DNA of 64,000 nucleotides from the NCBI RefSeq assembly GCF_003385555.1, contig NZ_QOHR01000002.1:1-64000 (forward strand), given 5' to 3'. Under the pieces are notes generated by a model. That model ran no database searches. It was not told where the DNA came from and was given only the letters and a program-made list of their open reading frames with translations. Shown one piece after another: positions 50,649 to 58,868 of this stretch (its first letter is position 1; each line of letters starts with the position of its first letter). The translations under genes were made by a program, and so were the position numbers. Origin of the DNA: Rhodosalinus sediminis. Its GTDB lineage: Bacteria > Pseudomonadota > Alphaproteobacteria > Rhodobacterales > Rhodobacteraceae.

Positions 50649-52510
50649 GCGACATCTTCAACACCGCCTTCCAGGGGCTCACCGCCTACCGCAAGGCGCT
50701 CTCGGTCACCGGCGAGAACATCGCCAACGTGGACTCCGAGGGCTACCACCGCCGCGACGTGCTGCTCGACCCGGCGGGCGGCGCGCGCGGCTCGGTGCTG
50801 TCCGAGGGGCGCTCCGACAGCGGCCTGCGCGGCACCGACGTGCGCCGCGCGCTCGACTGGCTCGCCGCCGCGCGCAGCCGGACCGCCGCCTCGGACAAGG
50901 CCGCCGCCGACGTGCTCGCGCCGACGCTCGAGACGCTCGAGGGCCGCCTGACCGAGGGCGGCCCGCGCGAGGCGCTCTCGGGGATGATGCGCGCGCTCGC
51001 GCAGGCGGCCGCCGCGCCGCAGAACGACGGCGTGCGCGCGACGGTGCTCGCCGCGGGCGAGACGCTCGCCGCGAGCGTCGCCGACCTCGGGCGCGACATC
51101 GACCGCATGGCTCGCGGGCTGAGCGATCGCGCCGCGCAGACCGTGACCGGCGCGAACACGACGCTCGAGGCGCTCGCCCGCGTCCAGCGCGAGATCGCCG
51201 GCGCCGGAGACGGCGACAGCCTCGCCCCGCTGCTCGACCGGCGCGACCGGCTGGTGACGGATCTCGCCGAGACGGTCGGCGTCACCGTGGAACCAGATGC
51301 GCGCGATCCGGACCTCGTGCGCATCACTCTCGGCGACAAGCCGGGGCGGCCCGCCCTCCTCGACCGGGGCTCGGCCGCGCATCTCGATGTGGACGCGCAG
51401 GGCACCCTCACCGTGCGCCCGCCGGCCGTCGGCGCGCCCGCGCAGACGCATGTGCCGGAGACCGGGCGGCTCGGCGGGCTCTCCCAGACCCTCGGCGCGC
51501 TGCGCGCCACGGCCGGCACGCTGGACGGCTGGGCGCAGAAGATCGCCGACGACATGGCCGCCGTCCACGCCGACGGCCGGACGCGGGCCGGCGATCCGGG
51601 GGGCGCGCTCTTTTCGCTCGACGGCTGGACGGTGCGCCCGGCGCTCGCCAACACCGGCAGCGCCGCGGCGGAGGTCACCGCCGCCGACGCCGCCACGGCG
51701 CCGGCGGGCGAGCTGACCTTCGTGCGCGAGAGCGGCGTCTGGCGCGGCTACGACGCGAGCGGCACGGAATTCGCCACGGGCGCCGACCGCATCGACGTGC
51801 CCGGCCTCTCGGTGACCTTCCCGGGCGAAGCCGCGGACGGCGATCGCTTCACCCTCGCGCCGAACCACGGCGCGGCGGAGAACATGCGCTTCCTGCCGAC
51901 GGACCCCGGGCAGCTGGCCGCGGGCGGCGCGATCACCGTCTCGCCGGACAGCGCGAACACCGGCGGCGCGACGCTCGCCGTCGCGCGCACCGGCCCGCAC
52001 ACGGACGCGATCGACGTGCGCATCCGCGACGCGGCGACCGGCGAGGTGGCGATCCACGACGCCGCTGACGGTGACGCGATCGCTACCGACAAGCTCGACG
52101 CGGACGGTCGGGTCTCCGCCGGCGCGCTGAGCCTCACGCTCACCGGCGCCGCCGCCACGGGCGACAGCTACCGGGTGGTCTTCGACAGCCCCGGCGCCGC
52201 CGACAACCGCACCTTCGCCGCCCTCGCCGATCTGGCGACGGAGGACCCCTCCTCGGGCCTCGGCGGCTTCGGCGCGCGCTACGACGACATCCTCGCCGAT
52301 TTCGGCGCGCAGGTCTCGGCGGCCCGTACCCGGCAGGAGGGCACCGCGGCGGTCAAGGACCGCGCCGACCGCGCCATGGCCGAGGTCTCCGGCGTAGATC
52401 TCGACACCGAGGCGGCGCGCCTGAGCAGCTACCAGCAGGCCTACGAGGCCAACGCGCGCGCGCTCAACGTCGCGCGCGAGATCTTCGAGACACTCCTGAA
52501 TTCGATGTGA
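50645..52510 (+). CDS. flgK: FlgK, hook-filament junction protein 1
   Basis: 621 residues from a GTG overlapping the flgJ stop. N-terminus IFNTAFQGLTAYRKALSVTG with ENIANVDSEGYHRR, C-terminus VSGVDLDTEAARLSSYQQAY with EANARALNVAREIFETLL. The long middle is variable and Asp/Ala rich. FlgK adapts the hook to the filament. Confidence 0.96.
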   Translation: MSDIFNTAFQGLTAYRKALSVTGENIANVDSEGYHRRDVLLDPAGGARGSVLSEGRSDSGLRGTDVRRALDWLAAARSRTAASDKAAADVLAPTLETLEGRLTEGGPREALSGMMRALAQAAAAPQNDGVRATVLAAGETLAASVADLGRDIDRMARGLSDRAAQTVTGANTTLEALARVQREIAGAGDGDSLAPLLDRRDRLVTDLAETVGVTVEPDARDPDLVRITLGDKPGRPALLDRGSAAHLDVDAQGTLTVRPPAVGAPAQTHVPETGRLGGLSQTLGALRATAGTLDGWAQKIADDMAAVHADGRTRAGDPGGALFSLDGWTVRPALANTGSAAAEVTAADAATAPAGELTFVRESGVWRGYDASGTEFATGADRIDVPGLSVTFPGEAADGDRFTLAPNHGAAENMRFLPTDPGQLAAGGAITVSPDSANTGGATLAVARTGPHTDAIDVRIRDAATGEVAIHDAADGDAIATDKLDADGRVSAGALSLTLTGAAATGDSYRVVFDSPGAADNRTFAALADLATEDPSSGLGGFGARYDDILADFGAQVSAARTRQEGTAAVKDRADRAMAEVSGVDLDTEAARLSSYQQAYEANARALNVAREIFETLLNSM

Positions 52511-52520
52511 CGAGGCCGCC

Positions 52521-53792
52521 ATGACGATCGGAAACGCGCTCTTCGCAGAGCTCAACATCCAGTCCTTCCGCGGCCTGCGCGGCGAGATCTCCGACCTGCA
52601 GGGGCGCATCGCCTCCGGCACACAGGACCCGCGCGCCTCCGCCGACCCTCTGCGCTTCGTCCGCCTCTCCGCCGCGACGGAACAGCAGGACACGCTCGGC
52701 CGCTACGCCGACAACCTGCGCCTCGCCGGCGACCGGCTGGATCACGCGGACACCGTGCTCGCCGAGGCGAACCAGATCGCGCAGCGCCTGGGCGAGATCG
52801 CGCTACGCTCGGCCACCGACAGCACCGGCGACGACTTCCGCAGCGCGCTCGCGGCGGAGGTCGAGCAGCTGCGCGCCGCCCTGATCGACGTCGCGAACGC
52901 GACCGACGGCGGCGGCGAGAGCCTCTTCGCCGGGCTGAGCGGCGTGCGCGCGCCCTTCCGCGAGAGCGCCGAGGGCGATGTCGCCTATCACGGCGACGCG
53001 GCCGTGCAGCGCCTGCGCACCTCCGAGACACGCAGCCTGCAGACCGGCGTCAGCGGCGCCGAGGCCTTCCTCGGCGTCGAACGCGCCGACGGCCAGGTGG
53101 GCAGCGTCTTCGACATCGTCGACGATCTGGCCGCCTCCATCGGGGCGCACCCCGGCGCGCGGGAGTCGGCCTTCGCGGCGGAGGGCGGGCTGCGCCTGTC
53201 GCTCGACCCCGACGCGGGGTCCGGGCCGACGCGGCTGACCGTCGAGGGGCCGGACGGGCGCGCCGAGGTCGCGGCCGACGTCGCGGCGGGTTCGCCCGGC
53301 GCCCTCGTCGCCGCGATCAACGCGGCGACCGCCGAGACCGGCGTGACGGCCAGCGTCGCGCCCGACGGCGCCTCCATCGATCTGGCGGGCGCCGGCACGA
53401 TCTCGGTCTCGCGCATCGTGCAGGAGGGTGCGCGCGGCACCGGCCCCGCGGCGGAGGCCGTCGCGCTCGACGCGGGCACCCCCGTCGGCGCGCCGGAGGC
53501 GCTGCGCCCGCTGCGCCACGACAAGCAGGCGCAGATGGACGCCGTCGACACGCTGCAAAACCACTTCGCGGATCTTCGGTCGAAGGTCGGCGCCCTCGGC
53601 GCCGCCGCCGAGAGTCAGGGCCGCACCGTGGAAAACCGGCAGGTGATGATCCGCGAGGCCGTCGCCGGGCTCGAGGATCTCGACGTCGCCGCGGCGATCA
53701 CCGATCTGCGCACGCGCCTCGTGACGCTGCAGGCCGCGCAGCAGAGCTTCGTGAAGGTCTCCGGCCTCTCGCTCTTCGACTACCTGCGCTGA
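52521..53792 (+). CDS. flgL: FlgL, hook-filament junction protein 3
   Basis: 423 residues. The N-terminus is flagellin-like (LRGEISDLQGRIASGTQDPR, DNLRLAGDRLDHADTVLAEA) and the C-terminus is LEDLDVAAAITDLRTRLVTL with QAAQQSFVKVSGLSLFDYLR. FlgL is usually about 320 aa; here a central insert around residues 200-300 explains the extra length. GAGG before ATG. Confidence 0.94.
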   Translation: MTIGNALFAELNIQSFRGLRGEISDLQGRIASGTQDPRASADPLRFVRLSAATEQQDTLGRYADNLRLAGDRLDHADTVLAEANQIAQRLGEIALRSATDSTGDDFRSALAAEVEQLRAALIDVANATDGGGESLFAGLSGVRAPFRESAEGDVAYHGDAAVQRLRTSETRSLQTGVSGAEAFLGVERADGQVGSVFDIVDDLAASIGAHPGARESAFAAEGGLRLSLDPDAGSGPTRLTVEGPDGRAEVAADVAAGSPGALVAAINAATAETGVTASVAPDGASIDLAGAGTISVSRIVQEGARGTGPAAEAVALDAGTPVGAPEALRPLRHDKQAQMDAVDTLQNHFADLRSKVGALGAAAESQGRTVENRQVMIREAVAGLEDLDVAAAITDLRTRLVTLQAAQQSFVKVSGLSLFDYLR

Positions 53793-53801
53793 GGGGCGAC
53801 G

Positions 53802-54614
53802 ATGCCCCGCGCCCGTCGCCTCCTCGCGCTCGCCGCCGTCATGGTCGCGCTCGCCCGGGCCGCGGCCGCGGCTCCCCCGCCCGACTGCGAGGAGCTGGCC
53901 GAGGCGGCGGGCCGCGAGGCGGGCCTGCCCGCGGGGCTCCTGCCGGCGATCGCGCGCGTCGAAGCCGCCAAGTCCCACGCCGGCGAGGTCCGCGCCTGGC
54001 CCTGGACGCTCAACGAGGCCGGCGAGGGGATGTATTTCGACACCCGGCAGGCGGCGCTCGCGCACCTGCGCACCGCCCGGCACCGCGGGGTGACCAACAT
54101 CGACGTGGGCTGCATGCAGATCAACTATCACTGGCACGGCGAGCGCTTCCCCTCGCTCGAGGCCATGCTGGACCCCTCGGTCAACACGGCCTACGCGGCG
54201 GCCTTCCTGCGGCGTCTTCACGCGCGCCACGGAAACTGGCGCGCGGCGGCGGCGGCCTATCACTCGACCACGCCGAAGCACGCGCGCCGCTACCTCGCTC
54301 GGCTCGAGACCGTCCTCGACGAGCGGATCGACGCGCCCGAACAGCCGCGCGCGACCGCGACCGCCAGTGCGCGGGCCGCGCGATCGCCAACGCCGTCGCG
54401 GAACCGCACGACCGGCAGGGCGCTCGTCCCCGGCATGTCGGCCGAGGCGACACAGGTCACCGCCGCCCTGCCCGCAGGGCGGCCGCCGCAGATGCCGACC
54501 ACGGAGGGCGGCGCGCTGCGGCGACGGGATCAGGTGCCGTTGCACCTCGCCCGGCGCTGGCGCCGGGTTCTGGACCTGCGCGCGGCGTTCGAAGCGGGGG
54601 CTGTCCTGCCCTGA
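53802..54614 (+). CDS. sltF: SltF-like flagellar lytic transglycosylase
   Basis: 270 residues. Signal peptide, then a goose-lysozyme/Slt-like fold: ALLPAIARVEAA with the likely catalytic Glu in 'RVEAA', then TNIDVGCMQINYHWHGERF (the GCMQINY motif) and AAYHSTTP. It opens peptidoglycan for the rod. The C-terminal 80 residues are Arg/Thr/Pro rich, resembling the tail that contacts FlgJ in R. sphaeroides SltF. It is nine bases after flgL and completes the split FlgJ function. Confidence 0.9.
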   Translation: MPRARRLLALAAVMVALARAAAAAPPPDCEELAEAAGREAGLPAGLLPAIARVEAAKSHAGEVRAWPWTLNEAGEGMYFDTRQAALAHLRTARHRGVTNIDVGCMQINYHWHGERFPSLEAMLDPSVNTAYAAAFLRRLHARHGNWRAAAAAYHSTTPKHARRYLARLETVLDERIDAPEQPRATATASARAARSPTPSRNRTTGRALVPGMSAEATQVTAALPAGRPPQMPTTEGGALRRRDQVPLHLARRWRRVLDLRAAFEAGAVLP

Positions 54615-54825
54615 TCCACCCGCGACCGCACAGCTCCGGCCGCGCCGGTCCGCCACGCGCCGCCCGCCCTTGCCGGAGGGAGCGCGGTGCTGCGCCTCGA
54701 GGTCGCGCAGGCCTCGGGCCGGCGACCCGCCGCGCGTCGCCGGACCTGCGCGTCGCGCCCGCCCGCGTTCGGCGCAGGATACCGCCGGACCGCGGCGCGC
54801 CTCACGGACGGCCTCGGGCACGCGC

Positions 54826-54852
54826 TCAAGATTCCGGAAGACCGACCGTTAC
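54826..54852 (+). promoter_or_regulatory. Candidate sigma-28 promoter of the terminal MCP unit
   Basis: TCAA, 15 bases, ACCGTTAC. Spacing equals that of flgM and fliD, but the -35 has C for A. It is 36 bases before the ATG at 54888. The 273-base gap after sltF holds nothing else recognisable. Confidence 0.5.
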
Positions 54853-54887
54853 AGGGAACAGGCGGCCCGAAACGAGCGAGACGCACC

Positions 54888-55214
54888 ATGGACAGGCTCC
54901 GCGCACGACACTGGCTGAAGCGATGGCTCGTCCTCGCGATGCTGACCGTGGTGCCCCTTGCCGGACCCGTGCTGGCCGTGACGGCCGCGCCGCATAGGCC
55001 CGGCGGCCCCGTCCTCGTGATCATTGCGCCGTGGCAGGACGGCCCGGCGATCGTGCGCGCCGCCGGCGGCCGCCCCGTCGGCCCCACGGTCGCGCATCTC
55101 GGGCTCCTCGCCACCTCCGAGACCCTCGATTTTCCGCGCGCCTTGCGACGTGCAGGCGCGATCGCCGTGGCCGAGGGCGAAACCATAGCAAACCTTTGCG
55201 GAGTCCAGACATGA
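54888..55214 (+). CDS. Small exported or membrane-anchored protein preceding the MCP
   Basis: 108 residues: basic N-terminus, one hydrophobic segment ([20 protein letters not shown]) that could be a signal peptide or anchor, then a small soluble part ([20 protein letters not shown], later [18 protein letters not shown]). No family recognised. The stop overlaps the MCP start as ATGA, so the pair is made together, which suggests a periplasmic partner of that receptor. Confidence 0.7.
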   Translation: MDRLRARHWLKRWLVLAMLTVVPLAGPVLAVTAAPHRPGGPVLVIIAPWQDGPAIVRAAGGRPVGPTVAHLGLLATSETLDFPRALRRAGAIAVAEGETIANLCGVQT

Positions 55215-56728
55215 CGAAGGACACCTCTTTCGAAGCTTCCCGGGCGCGCGGGGCGCGCGTCACGCTCGGTCTCGCCGCGGCGCTCGTGCCCGTCTCCGCG
55301 GCCACGGCCGCCTTCGTCGGCAACAACGTGTTTCCCGTCCTCGTCGCCGCAGCGCTCTTCGCCGGGATCGGCGGTCTGGGCCTTCTCGTCGGGGGGCGGC
55401 TGGGCCGGATTGCGATCGCGCTGGCGCTCGTCGGCCAACCGATGGCGCTGACCGCCGCGCTCACCGGCCATCCCTGGCAGCTCGACAGCCACATGGCCTT
55501 CTTCGCCGTGCTCGCCATGACGATGCTGATGTCCGACGAAATCGCCGTCCTCCTCGCCGCCGCGGCCATCGCGGTGCATCACGTCACGCTGACGGTGCTG
55601 ACGCCGGCGCTCATCTACCCCTCTGCCGGGCTCGTCGTCGATCTGGAGCGCGCGGCCTTCCACGGCGTCGTCGTGATCGCCGAAGCCGCCGTTCTCTGGT
55701 GGATGATCCGCGGGCGCAACCGCATGGCGCAGGCGCAGAGCGCCGTGGTGGCCGGATTGCGCGGCGGTCTGGAAAAGCTCGCCTCCGGCGACCTCGACGC
55801 GCGCATCGAAACGCCCTTCGACGCGAGCTACGAAGGCCTGCGTCACGATTTCAACAGCACCTGCGACACGCTCGCCGACGCGCTCGGCACCGTGCGCCGC
55901 AACGCCGAAGCGGTGGAGCGCGATGCGCGCAGCCTCGCCGAGGCCTCCGAGGAGCTGAACACCCGCAGCGAGCAGCAGGCCAGCACCATGGAGGAAATCG
56001 CGACCGCGATGGGCACCATCGTCGAGGGCGTGCGCCAGGCGGCCGAGGCGGCCGGCGTCGCCGACGGGCTGGCCAGCGACGCCCGGGCGCGCGCCTCCAC
56101 CTCCGACGACGTGGTCCAGGGCGCACGCGCGGCGATGGGCGAGATCGAGGCCTCCTCGTCCGAGATCGCGCAGATCACCAGTCTCATCAACGAAATCGCG
56201 TTTCAGACCAACCTCCTGGCGCTCAACGCGAATGTCGAGGCCGCGCGGGCCGGCGAGGCCGGCAAGGGCTTCGCCGTGGTCGCGGCGGAGATTCGCAGCC
56301 TCGCCCAGCGATCGAGCGAGGCCGCCGAGCGCATCGAGGGGTTGATCGCCGCCTCCGGCGCGCATGTCACATCGGGCTCCGAGATGGTCGAGCGCGCCGC
56401 GCAGGCGCTCGCCGAGATTTCGGACGCCGTCTCCGGCATGGGCACGCGCATCTCCCAGATCGCCTCGTCCACGGCCGAGCAGTCGACCGGCATCGACGAG
56501 ATCAACCACTCGATCCGCGAAATCGACCAGCTGACGCAGGACAACAGCGCGATGCTGGAACGGGCCGACGGCGCAGTCCGGACGCTCGCGGCGCAGGCCG
56601 AAAGCCTCAGAGCGGTGGCCGCCCGCTTCCGCACCGGCTCCGGCGACGCGGCAGACGCGCATCCCTCTGCCACCGACGCCGCCGAGGAGGGTCCGCGGAC
56701 CGGCCACCTCCGGCTCGCCGCCGAGTGA
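55211..56728 (+). CDS. Methyl-accepting chemotaxis protein with membrane-embedded sensor
   Basis: 505 residues. The first 170 hold about six TM helices and no large periplasmic loop. A His-rich pattern lies in the membrane part ([16 protein letters not shown] and [13 protein letters not shown]), known from a group of alphaproteobacterial MCPs. After a short HAMP-like region ([20 protein letters not shown]) comes the signalling domain with the hairpin tip [20 protein letters not shown]. The ligand is unknown; the conserved His residues could bind a metal or heme. It is coupled by ATGA to the 108-aa gene. Confidence 0.93.
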   Translation: MTKDTSFEASRARGARVTLGLAAALVPVSAATAAFVGNNVFPVLVAAALFAGIGGLGLLVGGRLGRIAIALALVGQPMALTAALTGHPWQLDSHMAFFAVLAMTMLMSDEIAVLLAAAAIAVHHVTLTVLTPALIYPSAGLVVDLERAAFHGVVVIAEAAVLWWMIRGRNRMAQAQSAVVAGLRGGLEKLASGDLDARIETPFDASYEGLRHDFNSTCDTLADALGTVRRNAEAVERDARSLAEASEELNTRSEQQASTMEEIATAMGTIVEGVRQAAEAAGVADGLASDARARASTSDDVVQGARAAMGEIEASSSEIAQITSLINEIAFQTNLLALNANVEAARAGEAGKGFAVVAAEIRSLAQRSSEAAERIEGLIAASGAHVTSGSEMVERAAQALAEISDAVSGMGTRISQIASSTAEQSTGIDEINHSIREIDQLTQDNSAMLERADGAVRTLAAQAESLRAVAARFRTGSGDAADAHPSATDAAEEGPRTGHLRLAAE

Positions 56729-56962
56729 CCCCGCCGAGAGCGCGCCCGAGCCACCGGCCCGGCCGCGCCCCTCTCTCGGCGCCCGAGCCGCCCGCCCGGT
56801 CGCGGCGGCCGGCAGGCCCGGGCCGCGCAGCCCACCAGTCACGAAAAGGCCGCCGCCGGTCGCGCGGACCGCGCGCCTGCCGCGCCGGCCTCGATCGGGC
56901 GCCATCGTGCCTTGCGATCCGCGCCGCCGGTCCCCTCTCCGCGTGCATCGCGCCGGCGGCCG

Positions 56963-56975
56963 CCCCCCCCCCCCC
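56963..56975 (+). repeat. 13-C homopolymer in a gene-free region
   Basis: Thirteen consecutive Cs within the 345-base gap (56729-57073) between the MCP and the oppositely transcribed DUF2256 gene. The gap has no credible coding frame. Such runs are prone to slippage and to sequencing error. Confidence 0.9.
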
Positions 56976-57006
56976 GTCCATCATCTTGGCCGAAATACTC
57001 CGGGGG

Positions 57007-57027
57007 TTCGGGGGCAGCGCCCCCGAA
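57007..57027. repeat. GC-rich palindrome between convergent genes
   Basis: TTCGGGGGC-AGC-GCCCCCGAA, 9-base perfect arms, preceded by AAATACTCCGGGGG. Elements of this form are common between genes in Rhodobacterales. No T-tract follows on either strand, so I list it as a repeat that may help end transcription from both sides. Confidence 0.7.
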
Positions 57028-57073
57028 AACCGCACGCAGTGCCAGAGACCGCGCGCGCGTCAGCGCGCACCGC

Positions 57074-57241
57074 TCAGGAACGGCCGGACCGGGCGCGACG
57101 CCGGGCCTCGCGGCGGCAGCGGTCGGAGCAGTGGCGCACCTCTTCCCAGACCTGCGCCCACTTCCGCCGCCAGGCGAAGGGGCGGCCGCAGGTCGCGCAG
57201 GTCTTGGTGGGCAGGTCGCCCTTCTTGCGCATCCGCGCCAT
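57074..57241 (-). CDS. DUF2256 zinc-ribbon protein
   Basis: 55 residues, starting in the photolyase stop (ATGA). Two Cys pairs, CATC and CSDRC, with RPFAWRRKWAQVWEEVRHCS, give the DUF2256 pattern. This small protein is commonly found next to photolyase/cryptochrome genes; its function is unknown. Confidence 0.9.
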   Translation of the reverse strand: MARMRKKGDLPTKTCATCGRPFAWRRKWAQVWEEVRHCSDRCRREARRRARSGRS

Positions 57242-58791
57242 CAGAAGCCGAAGCTCCCCTGCCGGTCGTCGGCCGGCGCGCCTCGGCGGCGCCTGCGCGG
57301 CGCGCGGTCGTCGACGAAGCGGCCCGCGCCGTCCTTGCGGCTCGCGTGTTTCTCGACGAGCGCCGAGGCCGTGTCGCGGAAGCCCGCGCCCTTGCGCACG
57401 CCCCAGACCGCCTCGCGCGCCGCGCGGGCGGCGGCGGCGACGTCGACGATGGGCTCGGGATAAACCCGGCCCAGCACGCCGCCCGCCCCCTCCCAGCGCC
57501 AGGGCGCCTGAAGATGGGCGTCGGGCACCGGGGCGAGCTCGGGCACCCAGGCGCGGGTGAAGGCGCCGCTCGGGTCCTGATCGCGCCCCTGCTTCACGGG
57601 GTTGTAGATGCGGATGGTGTTCATGCCCGTCGTCCCCGACTGCATCTGCATCTGCGGCCAGTGAATGCCGGGCTCGTAGTCGGTGAAGAGACGGGCGAGC
57701 ACCGGGCCGGTCTCGCGCCAGTCGAGCCAGAGGTGGTAGGAGGCCACCGCCACCAGCATCGAGCGCATGCGGAAGTTCATCCAGCCGGTGTGGCGCAGCA
57801 TCCGCATGCAGGCGTCCACAAATGGCAGCCCCGTTTCCCCCGCGGCCCAGGCTTCGAGGCGCGCGGCGTCGCCCGGACGCGGGCGCAGCCCTTCGTAGGC
57901 CGGGTGCAGGCAGCGATGCTCCAGCGCCGGCTCGTCCTCGAGCTTCTGCATGAAGTGGTCGCGCCAGGCGAGGCGCGACTGGAAGCTCTTGAGGCTGCCC
58001 GCCCAGCCGTCGCGCGTGCCCTTCACCGCGCGCTGGCGCGCGGCGCCGGCCTGCGCGGCCTCGCGCACCGAGAGAGCGCCGAGCGCCAGATGCGGCGAGA
58101 GGCGCGAGCAGGCCGTCGCGCCCTCGCGCGGCGAGGACATGGCGCGGCGGTAGTCGCGCCCGCGCTCGGCGAGGAAGCTGTCGAGCGTGCGCAGCGCCTC
58201 CGCGCGCCCGCCCCGCTGCCGCCCCGGGCAGGGATCGGGCGCGAGGCCCAGCGCCTCCGGCGCGGGCCACGGGTCGCTCTCCGCCGAGAGCGCCGTGAGC
58301 GCGGCGGGCGCGGGAACGGGATCGCCGAAGACGAAGCGGTCGCGCCGCGCGGCCCAGCCGTCGCGCCCCGCGAGGCGGCGGACGACGCCGGATTGCGGCA
58401 CCTCCTCCCACGAAACGCCCTGCGCCCGCGCCCACGCCGCCACGGCCCGGTCGCGCGCGTATGTCCAGGCGTTGCCGGTTTCCTCGTGGCTGATAAGGCG
58501 GGTGATCCCGTGGGCGCGGCGCAGGTCCTCCAGCACCTCCGTCGCGCGCCCCACCCGGATCACGAGCGCCGCGCCGCGCGCGGCGAGATCGCCGCGCAGG
58601 TCCGCGAGCGCCTCGCCGAGAAAGGCGTAGTGCCGCGCGCTCGCGTCCGCCTCGGCCCAGAGGCCGGGCTCCACGATGTAGAGCGGCAGCACCGGCGCCC
58701 CGCGCGCCGCCGCGCGGGCGAGCGCCGGGTGGTCGTCCACCCGCAGATCGCGCTTGAACCAGAGGATCGCCGCGCCAGTTGTCCCGCCCAT
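57241..58791 (-). CDS. Deoxyribodipyrimidine photolyase/cryptochrome family flavoprotein
   Basis: 516 residues. N-terminal antenna-binding domain (AAILWFKRDLRVDDHPALAR) and C-terminal FAD domain: LSPHLALGALSVREA, SFQSRLAWRDHFMQKLEDEP, GLPFVDACMRMLRHTGWMNF and the substrate-side LWLDWRETGPVLARLFTDYE, HWPQMQMQSGTTGMNTIRIY. It would repair UV-induced pyrimidine dimers with light, or act as a cryptochrome. Divergent from pepN with a 77-base gap. Confidence 0.93.
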   Translation of the reverse strand: MGGTTGAAILWFKRDLRVDDHPALARAAARGAPVLPLYIVEPGLWAEADASARHYAFLGEALADLRGDLAARGAALVIRVGRATEVLEDLRRAHGITRLISHEETGNAWTYARDRAVAAWARAQGVSWEEVPQSGVVRRLAGRDGWAARRDRFVFGDPVPAPAALTALSAESDPWPAPEALGLAPDPCPGRQRGGRAEALRTLDSFLAERGRDYRRAMSSPREGATACSRLSPHLALGALSVREAAQAGAARQRAVKGTRDGWAGSLKSFQSRLAWRDHFMQKLEDEPALEHRCLHPAYEGLRPRPGDAARLEAWAAGETGLPFVDACMRMLRHTGWMNFRMRSMLVAVASYHLWLDWRETGPVLARLFTDYEPGIHWPQMQMQSGTTGMNTIRIYNPVKQGRDQDPSGAFTRAWVPELAPVPDAHLQAPWRWEGAGGVLGRVYPEPIVDVAAAARAAREAVWGVRKGAGFRDTASALVEKHASRKDGAGRFVDDRAPRRRRRGAPADDRQGSFGF

Positions 58792-58868
58792 CGTCTTGCC
58801 GTGCCTGCCCCGTGTTCCTACGAAGGGTAGATCGGCCCCGACCCCGGAAAAGACCAGAGGAGACCGCC

